Position numbers and translations under genes: made by a program
Shown here: in pieces, positions 35,480-46,206 of the stretch
How positions within the stretch are numbered: the stretch's first letter is position 1
How the letters are laid out: every line of letters begins with the position of its first letter
Source: Eudorina sp. 2006-703-Eu-15
Taxonomy: Eukaryota > Chlorophyta > Chlorophyceae > Chlamydomonadales > Volvocaceae
Assembly: GCA_003117195.1 (NCBI GenBank)
Contig: BDSI01000007.1
Coordinates: forward strand, 1 to 64,000
DNA length: 64,000 bases
Direction of reading: 5' to 3'
Notes under the pieces: generated by a model
Seen by the model: the letters and a program-made list of their open reading frames with translations, nothing else
What the model was told of the DNA's origin: nothing
The model's database searches: none

Positions 35480-38356
35480 TCAAGCGACCACCTCAATTGG
35501 CCGCGTGCCTACCTCCACATGGGCCTCCTGCGGCTGCTCCTTCACCACCTGCGGCTGCTGCTGGTCCGGCTGGTGCCGCTGCTGCTCCCCAAGACCGAAA
35601 TCGCCCACTACAGCTGCGGCAGTGGCGGCGCCGTTAGGCGTGCCGTTGACCTCGGCGACGGAAGCGGCCCCCCCCGACGCCCTGGCGGTGGCGGCCTCCT
35701 GCAGCAGCATGTCGTACCGCTGCTGGACGGTGATCCAACTGCCGGTCCCCCGAGGGCAGATCTCCGGCGGCAGCACGTCCAAGTCGAAGGCCGCCAAGAA
35801 CTCGGTCTCCGCGCCCTTCTCGTACACGAACCGCACCTTCTCCCGGGTGACAGGATCGATGAAGGGGTACTGCGGGGGGGGCGCGGGGGCGGTGGCGGCG
35901 CAGCGAGCGATTCCGAGAGACGTCGCCGGTCTGGGCAGCAGCTCGGGCGCCTCCGAGGCCAGCAGGACAAAGCGCTTGACACAGAGCGTGTGACTGCCAC
36001 GCGGGCGGCCGAGGAGAAGTCGGCGCGGCTCGGCGCAATGACGGCGACCACCAACGAGGGAGTGAGGGTCAACGTTGTGTACTACTAAGCCCTGTGTAAC
36101 CTGTGTAGAAGTAGGTGACGGAATGGAAACACCGCAGACTGCATAAGATGAGACATATGCCAACATAAGACGAGGGGCACTGACACGGGGATCCTTGGCC
36201 ATGGTGGTGGTAGAACACCGGGGGCCGCCGCGACATGGTGGCTGTCGCGGCGGCCCCCGCTGGGTAGTGGGTACGACTCCGCCCCCGACGGCGAGTCGTC
36301 CAGGTAGGGTCTCGTTCAGTCGCCCCGCAGCGACGCGAGGCTCTTCACCCGAGAAGAAGAAGCTGCATCGGACCTGCGGCCGCATCGGCGGCTCCACCCC
36401 AGATGATGCCGTGCTTTCAGGTGCCGGCGCGGCTCCCCCTAAACAGCGCGCACCCCAACCCGACGCTGCGGCGGCTGCCCAGAGAACCCCAGATCGAATC
36501 CCGGTGCCATCACGCACCACTAGCTTGTAGATGCCGTAGAAGATCACGGGCGCGTTGAACAGCCACAGCGTGTGAAGCCTGCGCGACAAGGCAGGGCAAC
36601 CCAGGGCAGTATCAGCACCCGCAAACCGCACCATCAGGCGAGGCCACGCGCTCCCAGGACGTGACCGGCCCTCCCTGGACTGGACAGATGAGGGGGAGCT
36701 CGACTGGGGCCGCTCCGATGGCCTCAATCGTCTCATAAGCTCCCTCAGCTGAGCTCCCGCAGTTGAGAGAGAACTGTATCTGAGGCCATTTCCCCCATGT
36801 GGGCGGTCACCGAGCTCCGATGGCTTTTCCCTTCCCCCGGGAGCTCACGGAGATCCTGGTGCAGTTGATTCTCCACCGGACCTTTGCTCTGGCAGCAGCG
36901 CAGTTTGAATGTGGTCAGAGAAGAGACCCGCCTGACCCAAACCAGGTACCTATAACCAAGTACCAATGCGTGTCTACCAATGTCCTATACCCCTCCCACG
37001 AGGGCCTCCTCCCCCTGACCTCACCGCTCGGGGTAGTGGTTCTGCAGCAGGTCGAACACGTTCCGGAGGGTGGCCAGGTCGCAGTTGGCCGCCTTCAGAC
37101 CTGCGCCAGGGGGGTAGACACATTTATACTGCGCTTGCTGCCAGAGCGAATACGGCAACCGACAGAGACGCGACTGTACCAGGATCTCCTAAGGGAGCGG
37201 AGCACCCCACCCCAGAGACAGCCCGCGAGAGACATGGGCTTCGGTCGTCCTCCGACGGCTGATGGCTGGAAGCGGTGCTGTTCTCACGGTACGGTATGGT
37301 ACGGCACGGGACTGAAGCAGTGCTTGACAGGTTGTTGAGACGCGCGTGTGTGGGTTCTTTGGTGGGCACGGCAGGGGTGCGGTGCGAAGCGCGGGGCCCA
37401 GAGCTAAGCCCAGGGGTGAGACGCACATGTGTGCGGGGGGTTACGCTTGACGGATGGTACGGTGGGGAGGCGGAGGTCAAGTACGGCAAGGGGGAGGGGT
37501 CCGGAGATCGGAGTCGGCACGAGGGTCGTCTCCCTGGACCTTCCCGCCCCAACGCAGGCGCTGACCGCTGCGCTGCTGGGTGGCGTGTGGCGTGCGGATA
37601 GGCACGAGGCGAGTCCACGTTGAGTTTTTGAGATCAATGGGGACGTCATTTAGTGATAAGAGGAAGATCTATGGGGGACGTCATCAAGGCCTTGGCATCC
37701 GATGGTGGTACGCCTTGGATGCTCGTGCGGTAGTGGGTGTGCCGCATGAACGGCGGCCTGAAACCCCTATAAGTCGATTGTTCCGTTGGCACAGGGAGCA
37801 CCCACCTCGCAGATCGAAGATTCCCGACATCTTTCCGTCCCAGCCCGGACGTGTCGACCCGAGAAGACTCGCGCAGTCAAGAGAGTACGCGATGTAGCGT
37901 TTGGACATATCCGCGTCCTTCATTTGGTGACGGGAAACGATTACGATGCAGAACGGGCGTCCGGACTTGTCAAAGCCGGGAAGGAACGCCTTGTTCTGTT
38001 TGAGCTCATCCTCAATTTCTTCCTGTTGGTTACAAATCGTGGTGGGGAAAACATACCGATAAATTTAAAACGCCCCGCTCCGGAATTCGACAAATGAGGA
38101 GTTGCTTGAAGCGCTGTCGTTGTTGACTCACTGCGGAAATGCGTCCGTTGGGGACGTAGCCCGCGCGCCAAGCAGCGTGCGCGCGCAAAGCCTTCGCAGC
38201 CTCCTTGACATCCCCTTTCCGCGCAACCAGCCATCTTCGTAGCGTATTGTGTGTCAGGCCTTCTTCGCCTCCTTGGCGGAGTTGAACGTCCACTTCCGCG
38301 CCGCACAACTGCTTGAGTTCTTCTAACTGTGAATCGCTAATGTTTTTTGCAACCAT
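35480..38356 (-). CDS. CRAL-TRIO (Sec14-like) lipid-binding protein
   Basis: Five exons: 38132-38356, 37806-38022, 37025-37100, 36518-36578, 35480-35869. All are GT-AG and in phase, giving about 322 aa. The N-terminal CRAL-TRIO-N helix region reads LRRWLVARKGDVKEAAKALR. The lipid-binding core follows with FLPGFDKSGRPFCIVIVSRH, GWDGKMSGIFDLRG, VFDLLQNHYPERL, LWLFNAPVIFYGIYKLV and PFIDPVTREKVRFVY. The terminal DLDVLPPE replaces the common LPxEYGG gate sequence. A Gln-rich tail (EQQRHQPDQQQPQ) ends the protein. Such proteins carry phosphoinositides or other hydrophobic ligands between membranes. After VE at 35513 there is a good donor (GTAGGC), so the last residues could instead be spliced to a further exon. 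It is divergent from the methyltransferase gene across about 1.2 kb. No frame breaks. Confidence 0.92.
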
Positions 38357-39592
38357 GTTACTTCAAATTTGCGGTTCGCAGCTGAGGGAAATGTTAAGGC
38401 TGCAGCGTTAAATATAGTTCTCCTTGAGTGTAATGTATAACAAGGCTGTCTGAGTTACACATGTTTTTCAATGCAGCTTCGGACGCTAAGGGGAAGCGAG
38501 CGAGGGGGGAGGCGGGTGTCGGGTGTCAACTGACTGTACGAAGGCCGGACGAGGACCCGAACTGGCAGCCAACCGAAGCCATTCGTGTGGTCGAATCATA
38601 CGTTGACTCCAATTACCACATTTTTGCTTGACCACGGTCTTGCCACCTTTTCAGTCTTTCTGTATGCCGCCGCCCGGAAACTAAGCTGTAGTGGTCCCCT
38701 CGCTGGCTCTTGAGCCGAAAGTCGGGGTTAAGGTACTTTGAATGTAACAATCTGGTTAGTGTGAAGCGGCATAACTAAAAGCGACGTAGCTGCAGTTTTT
38801 TAGCCACGTGACCCTGCGCCCGTGGCGGCGCGGGAACAGCGCTGTTGCTATGAAGATTTTCAATTGATGATGTTGAAGGCGATGCCTGCTTCTGCATGCA
38901 TGTCTGCGGGTAGGTAGGCTTGCGCTGAAGACACAGAACGATCGAGGCCGTGTTGTGTTGAAACTTTCTTTTCGAGGCCGATTTTACATGGTGAATTGTT
39001 GTTCAACGTCACTTACCTCTTTGATTGTTGTATAGCGATATAAGGCTGCAGCTGCGATACGGCGTTCCCCCCAGCTGTCCCAAACCTTGTGTGCGGCCCC
39101 ACAGCGACCTTGCGCCAGATAACCGTGGGCGTCTGCCAATTGTGATGCTCTGGATGTCGGCCGCTGCGGTGGATCTGGGCTTTTGACCACGGCGAAGTCG
39201 CCCCTGCGCGGGGCGACATTTCGTCGGTTCGCCCCGATCGGCGACAGAGGAGCCACATCACTGCAGCGCTACCGTTGCGCACTGGAGCAAGGCAGTGTCC
39301 CCAGGGCTGTCTTGAGGCATCTATTGCTGGGAAACCGTCACCAGCATCTTCCAGGACAGCCTCACAACTGCGAGCTCAGAACAACCGGCGGTGCCGGAGC
39401 GCCCGTTCAAAAGCTGCACCACACACAGCAGCGTCCGCAGCACCGACCCCACCGGCACCTCATCAGGCTGCCCCACAGCTGTCCGTCCCGGATTGTTGCT
39501 CTATCACTGGGCCTTAACCAACGGCTGAGGTCGGGACGCCGAGCACCTAACTCGCAGCCCGAACCGGTTTCCACGCTCCCCACACCGAACCG
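38357..39592. promoter_or_regulatory. Shared upstream region of the CRAL-TRIO and methyltransferase genes
   Basis: 1.24 kb between two divergent start codons, so it must contain both promoters or one bidirectional promoter. The part 38360-38460 is AT-richer. No TATA box or other motif stands out enough to annotate separately. Confidence 0.45.
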
Positions 39593-42472
39593 ATGGCGGA
39601 GGTCGCCAACGGCGCTGGCGCCAACGGCGGCGGCGGCGCAACGCGCGCGGCCGACGGCATCCTCGGCAGCGGCGGCGCCAACGGCCGCCTCCGCGACGCC
39701 GACAGCTCGCCGGAGCGCATCTGGGCGATGTTCAATCCGGTTGACAGCGAGGCAGTGGTCAACGCGCTGCGCCGCTGGCAGTGCTCCTTTGGCTTCCGCA
39801 GCCGCCGCATCCACAACGTGTCGACGATCCTGGACCCCTACGTGCGGCTCATCCTGGATCGCTGCCTGCCCCCGGCGGTGGAGCGACAGCTGTGCCAGGA
39901 GCCGCTGGATGCGCTGCTGAATGCGGTGATTGCCGTGCGGACCAGCGTCATCGACGAGAGCCTTCTGCGATGGGCGCACCAGGATGGCGTGCTGCAGGTG
40001 CGCTGCTGGTCTGGGAGGGGGTGGCGCGGGGTGCTGCAGGTGCGCTGCTGGTCTGGGAGGGGGTGGCGCGGGGTGCTGCAGGTGCGCTGCTGGTCTGGGA
40101 GGGGGTGGCGCGGGGTGCTGCAGGTGCGCTGCTGGTCTGGGAGGGGGTGGCGCGGGGTGCTGCAGGTGCGCTGCTGGTCTGGGAGGGGGTGGCGCGGGGT
40201 GCTGCAGGTGCGCTGCTGGTCTGGGAGGGGGTGGCGAGGGGTGCTGCAGGTGCGCTGCTGGTCTGGGAGGGGGTGGCGCGGGGTGCTGCAGGTGCGCTGC
40301 TGGTCTGGGAGGGGGTGGCGCGGGGTGATGACGGTGCGCTGCTGGTCTGGGAGGGGGTGGCGCGGGGTGCTGCAGGTGCGCTGCTGGTCTGGGAGGGGGT
40401 GGCGAGGGGTGCTGCAGGTGCGCTGCTGGTCTGGGAGGGGGTGGCGAGGGGTGATGACGGTGCGTTGATTGGTGGGTATGTTCAATCCGCGTGGCGAGGG
40501 AGCGGCGAGGTTGGCGAGAGGTGGTGACGTGTGGCGGGGTTGGCGGCGAGGTGTACTGCAGGTGCGATGTAACGATGGGTAGGCAACGCGATCAAGTGCG
40601 CTGACCTGTCAGGGAAAGGATCCGGTGGAGAATGGACTGTGCCAGGATCTCCAGCAACATGACGGGGTCCATCGGTGTAGACCTCGGCGTTTCGGGCGCG
40701 GGAGGGGGCGGACATGCCGCCGGTGCGGGCAGGTAGCGGCTGTCACGTTGCGATGGTCTTTGCACACAGGGATGGTGGCCAGGTTGCAAAGGTGCATAGG
40801 CCAAAACGTTGTTGTGCGGCCCTAAAGGGATAGCGGTGGCCCAGCCAGGGGTGCGCCCCCACACCCACTGCCCCCACACCCTCTGGCCCCACACCCTCTG
40901 CCCCCACACCCTCTGCCCCCACACCCACTGCCCCACACCCTCTGGCCCCACATCCTCTGCCCCCACACCCTCTGCCCCCACACCCTCTGGCCCCACACCC
41001 TCTGCCCCCACACCCACTGCCCCCACACCCTCTGCCCCCACACCCACTGCCCCCAAAACCTCTGGCCCCAAGCCCCCTGGCCCCACACACACTGCCCCCA
41101 AAACCTCTGGCCCCAACCACTACCACAACCCCCCTCTCCCCCCTGCAGCTAATCAACGTGGCGAGCGGGTTCGACACACGCGCCTGGCGGCTGCGGTGGC
41201 CCGCCCGCATGAAGATGTTTGAGATCGACAGCGCGACCGTGCACGCGCAGAAGAGCGCGGCGCTGGCGAACATCGACACCTCCTGCACGCGGGCGGCCCT
41301 GGTGGGCGGCGTCTTCAACTTGGCGGATGTGCTCAAGCGGCTGGCGCTCGTGGGCTTCGACGCAACCAAGCCCACGCTGTGGCTGGTGGGTGCGGTGCGT
41401 GTGCGTGTGTGTCAAAGAAAACTGAGCCGCGAGAAGTGTGTGTGTTTAAAAATATGATGGTTGGGAGCGAGGGAATGGGCAGGTGCCGACAAAAGGACCC
41501 GCTGGACGTGGTTTTGTGTGGCCCAATCCTGACGTCAACTGAATTTGCCGGACCCGTTCCCTCTCGCCCTCCCTCCCTCGCGCTGGCACCCCTCTTCGGA
41601 CGGGACGTACGGCAGGTGGAGGACGTCGTGGAGTACATGCTGCCCGCCCACGCCTCCCAGATGTTTGCCGTGATGGCCGCCCACTGCGCCCCGGGCTCCC
41701 GCTTGGTGGCCTCCCTGTCCGACGTGAAGCTGAGGGACCTGCTGCGCCGCTACGGCCACACCACTCACCTCGTGGAGGAGTTTGAGCCGCCGGGGATCGT
41801 GCTCAACAGGATCTGCGCGGCGGGTAGGGTAGGGAGTTCCGGGGATCTACGTAGCGTGGTAGGGAGTTCCGGGGATCTGCGCGGCGGGTAGGGAAGTCCG
41901 GGAGCTCGCGCCTTGGCGTGGCGGTGATGGGGCCGATGAATCGGGCGGGGTTCTGGGTGTTCGAGAAACCGGTGCGCAGTAAAATGTGCAATCGCGCCCG
42001 CGCACAAGCCGCCGTCAGGATGTCTTGTGCGCCTTTGCCTAGCGCCATTGCACACAGCTACACGTGGGTTGTGCGAGAATGGCCCATGTTGTCACGCGTC
42101 GCCAATCCTTAAGGACAGGGTCCATCCCCTGAGCTCGACCTCAACACGCCCTATCTCGCCCGTTCGCGCTTTAATATCACGTTCGCCCGCCACGACTCGA
42201 CCAGCTGCCCTTTACAGCAGCCCCTCTACGCATCCTTTGAAGTCTTCTACCCACCCCGCCCCAAGGGCCGCCGCGCACCGTTAGAAGCCCCTCTTAGCGC
42301 TCAACCCCACAGCCCACACCAACACCCAACCTCCATCCCCGGGCCCCTGTCTGTTGACCCGCCCCCTCCCCCAGGCTGGCATGCGGAGGTGATTCTGTCG
42401 GGTCAGCTGGAAGACCGTTTCGATGTGGACCTCCACAACTGCCTCTACCTGGTGCACGGAACCAGGCTGTAG
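39593..42472 (+). CDS. SAM-dependent methyltransferase (leucine carboxyl methyltransferase-like family)
   Basis: Four exons: 39593-39997, 41150-41395, 41616-41823, 42375-42472. All junctions are in phase, giving about 318 aa ending at TAG 42470-42472. Exon 1 has the family's early motif [18 protein letters not shown]. Exon 2 has the SAM-binding loop [16 protein letters not shown] and an acidic residue after MKMFEID. Exons 2 and 3 join to [16 protein letters not shown], matching the WLxEGxxxYL segment of TIGR00027/PF04072 enzymes. The C-terminus reads [19 protein letters not shown]. The substrate is unknown: relatives include PP2A carboxymethylase and tRNA wybutosine enzymes, but this one looks closer to the general family. 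Intron 1 opens with a 42-bp minisatellite that stays in frame with exon 1, and its 3' part is a C-rich repeat. No frame breaks. Confidence 0.9.
39998..40459 (+). repeat. 42-bp minisatellite, 11 units, each recopying the exon 1 splice donor
   Basis: Eleven exact-length 42-bp units begin at the first base of intron 1. Each is 14 codons and continues the exon 1 reading frame ([14 protein letters not shown]) until a stop at 40466. Nine units end GTGCTGCAG just before the next GTGCGC, identical to the real exon end. Units 8 and 11 end GATGACG instead. Units 6 and 10 or 11 carry GCGAGG for GCGCGG. Confidence 0.97.
40850..41120 (+). repeat. C-rich minisatellite (CCCCACACCCTCTG-type units)
   Basis: About 17 imperfect copies of a 15-16 base unit alternating CACCCTCTG, CACCCACTG and AACCTCTGG forms. 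It runs up to the polypyrimidine tract and acceptor of methyltransferase exon 2 (41149), so the repeat supplies or extends that tract. Confidence 0.9.
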
Positions 42473-44020
42473 CGGCACGTGACGAGGCGGCTGTAGCGGC
42501 ACGTGACGAGGCTGTACTACGAGGCTGCAGGGCTCCGCGGTTCCTCTGCTGGGACAGGGCTACTGCGGACGGGTGGCGAGAGCGCTGTCGGTGGGGCAGT
42601 CCAACCGCCGCGATCGCTGGGGCGGTGCCGTAGTTCGTACCGGCAGCCGCGCTCGTACTGCCTGTACTGCAGTGCAAATGTACGCTGTACGCACACAAAA
42701 CAGGAAGTTGTGTCGTAACCTTTAAGCCTTTACTGAGCGTGTCTGATGTGTGTATGTGTGTTGTGTCGGGATGGGGCCCTCGTACCGGAATGTGGTTCGT
42801 TTTAGGGTGCTAAAAAAGCTCTGATTTTGCCGCCACCTTTGATATCGTGTCTGTGACCCGTGGGTCGGCATATAATCGACCCGTGGGGCACCAGGCACCC
42901 CGACCGCGACAATAGTTAATTTCAGCCGCCTGTCGCAGCCGCATATTGACTGACACCGCCGGTGAAATCATTTTGGAATGCGCGCAGTGCTCGGTAGTTT
43001 CCTGAGTTGCTGAATGACAGGATGGAGCCCTCGAAACAGTCGCATCGGGGAGATAAGAGTTCGTTCGTTGTCCGAACGATGATGGGTGTGGTGTGTATTG
43101 AAAAAAAGAGCCCGCCCGACCCGCGTGGGGTGAGCTATCGGGGTTTCCCACCACGCCCTGTGCGCGCGAGGGGATGCCTGACGTCGCTGCCGCCCAGCGG
43201 GGCCGGCCATAAATGGAGGCTTCCAAACCGAAAGCTTCGTCGCTCATGTCCCGCTAGGAAAGCTCTGAAGGGCGTGTAAATGCGGGAGTGTGTGTAGGCG
43301 TGGGACCGTCGGTCAGGCAGTAACGCGGCCAAGGTCAACGGCAGCAGGCGCGGTGCTGCGGGGGACCTTCCGCTTTGGGCGCCCTTGTCAATTCGTGTCG
43401 TACGCTTGCGTTTTGCGTTTTGCAAAAAGTGTGTCTTGACTGTGTGTCCCTCTCGCATATGATATGTGGTTGAATGTGTTATACGGTTGTACGGCATATG
43501 CGACCTTGACATGACTGTTGACAGCTGCTGCTGCTGTGGTGGTGGTGGTGGTTTTTGATTATGGCAGTGGTGGCGGCGATGCGCGTTACAGCCAACAAGG
43601 GGTTGAGGCTGGCAATGCACCGCGTGAAGTACGCCCAGGGGGGCAGGGCTCCAGGGAAATCTCTCTTGCATATGTACGACAACAGGTGAAGGCCGTCCAC
43701 GTCGCGACTTGCTGATGCTCGTGCTGGCAGGACCACGCACCCGGGGCGCCACGGCCTCGTCTTGCCCATATCCCCGGCGGTGTTCGGTGTCCGGGTTCCG
43801 GGTTTAAGGTCGAGGTTCAAGCGAACAGAAACTGTGTTTGTTGAGTGAAGAGCGGGTGCGGTCGACACGTTGCTGTGTCACGCTGCCTCGACACAGCGGG
43901 GCACACTGCACTGCACCGCAGGGGGGCTCTCTGGTCCCGCGATGGAGATCTGCCGGGCTCGCCGGGGCTGGTTCGTTCTGGATTCTGCTGTCGAGCGTTA
44001 CGTTGTGGGGTGCAGGGGCG
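42473..44020. other. Intergenic, 3' of the methyltransferase gene
   Basis: Holds the presumed 3' UTR, a 19-base direct repeat around GCGGCACGTGACGAGGCTG (about 42471-42510), and a GACCCGTGGGTC palindrome (42855-42866) with an imperfect partner at 42880. No supported gene. Confidence 0.4.
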
Positions 44021-44023
44021 TCC

Positions 44024-44920
44024 CTACCCGATACCGAGTTGCTCGGGCGCGTTGTCCTCCACCTGTACCTCTTGTGTACCGTTGGGCATTGATGGGGAGG
44101 CCTCTTTGGGGCTCTCTGGCTTGGAGGGGCCGCCGGCAGTTGAAGCCGCAGCACCGATCAGCAGATGGAGGCATGGCGAGGTGTGGACCGCGGCGGCTTC
44201 CTTGAGCAGGGACTTGTTTGGGCTGCGGTGGCCCGAGCACCCTGACCCGTGGGTCGCCAAGGGCGAGGGCGCAAACTTGCGGTACCGCCTTCGGCAGCCT
44301 TCGCTGTCGTTTGTGATGTGTCGTACTGTCGTACGGCCGCTGGTGTGTTGTTCGGCGGGCTGGGCAGGGAGATATACAAACGTCGTGTGTGTGCCTATGT
44401 GTGTGTGTGTGTTTGAGAAGCCGACCCAGAACCACCCAGGCCCGGTGTGTGTTTGTGTGTGCAGTGCATCACGCGCCGGGCTGTGCAGTCTTGGCAGGGG
44501 TACGCCGCAGCAGCGGCGGTAGCAGCAGGAATGGAATGGACAGGCGGCGGCACGGTTTGGTTAATTAATGGGTTGGCTGGGTGGTAGGAGTGTGGGCGCA
44601 GCGGGCGTTGCGGGTTTGCGTGGAATGAAGAAGAGGAGGGTTGCTGTCGGTTGTGGACTACTAGATGAAAGGACCCGGGGTGTGGCGCGTTGCTCATCAT
44701 CATCATCGTCATCTTGATCATCATCTTGGAAGTAGGAACTCCAGGGGCTCGTCCTCGAACGCTTTGCGGCGGTTGAGTTTGGTTGAGGGTCTGCGTCCAA
44801 GTGGGACCTGCGACCTTACCGCGTTGGGGTGGTACCTGTGCGGGACTTGCCCACGGCATGCTTGGTGCGCACGATGGGCTTGGCTTGAGGGGCTTGCTTG
44901 CGGGGCTCAGGTTTGCCCGC
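44024..44920 (-). CDS. Possible nuclear-type protein, fragmentary gene model
   Basis: Three pieces on the minus strand look coding. The first (about 44824-44919) reads GKPEPRKQAPQAKPIVRTKH and ends at AG|GTACCA. It joins in phase to a second (from about 44794) reading DPQPNSTAAKRSRTSPWSSY, followed by an Asp-rich run. A third open piece ending at 44024 contains RRYRKFAPSPLATHGSG and LLKEAAAVHTSPCLHLLIGA. The basic and acidic patches suggest a nuclear protein. The 5' end and the junction to the last piece are not resolved, and no domain is recognised. It might be spurious. Confidence 0.25.
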
Positions 44921-45754
44921 TGGGTACCATAACGATGCAGGAGCGGGCTGCGTGCGTGCCACAGCTGTTGGCGGTGTACGGCGGTACGACAATGTGTCGC
45001 GTAAGGAGGCATCAGCAGCCGGATCGCTGCGGCGGCGTACGGCATGCGCAGGGGTTTGTGCAATGCATAGTTGGTTGCTTGCGGTACACGGCGGCATGGC
45101 ATCAGCCTCACTGTGTCCCGGGATAACCGTATGCCGATACGTGGTAATTATATTTCATGGCAGGGTGTGATGTACGACTAGGTGTCCCGCCGATACCCTT
45201 GCCTCGCGTGTGAGTCCGGGTCTTGTGCAAGCAATGGTGTGGTGAGTCAGCCGAACGCTTATGTCCGTGCCGTACGTGCCGTGTTGTTCCTCCAGAGGTC
45301 CGAGTCGGTCAGTGGTGCCGTGCTCAGCCAAGGGCGGTCGGGAGCGTGGCGGACTAGCGATCGGGGTTAGTCGTCGCGGATATCGTTGACGTCGCCGTTT
45401 GTGAGTGGTTGACATGGCGGGTGGTGACAGAAACGTCGGCCGTAATTCGGATGTGGTGGCGGAGCGCGGCGGTGACGTGGATACGTGCCTGGCCATGCAG
45501 CGTGGTCGGTAGGATTGCAAATGCTCCTTGTGAAACCCAGATCCAACAGCGCTGTCTTGCAGAATCTGGCCGTTTAGGCCTCCCTGAACAGCAAGGATGT
45601 TAAAAATTTTTTGTCCACGCAATACCGTAATGAAGTCTGGATGGGGTCGGTGCGCTCGGTGCAGACAAGCAAGCAAAGCGTCCCGTACGCCCAACCCTCA
45701 GTTTGCGACTTCGGCGAACGATGGCCCGAATCCTCAGACGTATGTGTACTAGTC

Positions 45755-45825
45755 GGATGGCCGAGGATATGGGGGCGGTTTTTCCGTTGGTAGGATCACA
45801 GGCCGGATTCGAACGAACCCCCGAT
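45755..45825 (+). other. tRNA-like A-box/B-box pair (possible SINE head)
   Basis: TGGCCGAGGATATGG resembles a Pol III A-box. About 45 bases on, GGATTCGAACGAACC resembles a B-box. No acceptor stem or anticodon arm can be drawn, so it is at best a tRNA-derived relic. Confidence 0.2.
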
Positions 45826-46206
45826 TACGAGCCTGCAATTGCCCACCTGCTTTTGTGGGACAACGGAGCCAGTGAAAGTTTTCCTCGAAGATAACTGTAA
45901 TTGGTAAGTTAATCATGGACAGGATGAACGTTATGTGAATAGCCGGAGCGTACGGATCTACGGAAGCTGTTCGCTGCTAGGGCGCTTGGGGCGCCTCTCG
46001 GAACATACACTCTGTCGAGTTATCCTAGTTGTACTTTTTAGGTTTTTCACTGGTGAACTCAAACTGGCAGACAGGATGGTGATAATAATAACAGTGTCAA
46101 GAATTTAAAATCCTGAAGTGGACCCTTTTAGCGCCCCTTGGGTCGCTCTGCCAGGGTGTTACGCTACTGTAGCCCAGCAACAGCGTAGCGCAGGGCTCTC
46201 CTCCAG

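Noticed and set aside
39838..40485. Antisense frame across the 42-bp minisatellite (repeated [14 protein letters not shown])
   Set aside because: Purely a by-product of the repeat; no start context or gene around it.
40822..41222. Repeat proteins rich in [12 protein letters not shown] or PTPSAPTPS
   Set aside because: Translations of the C-rich intronic minisatellite in both directions.
43845..44522. 225-codon plus-strand open frame
   Set aside because: Cys/Val runs come from a (GT)n microsatellite; no homology recognised.
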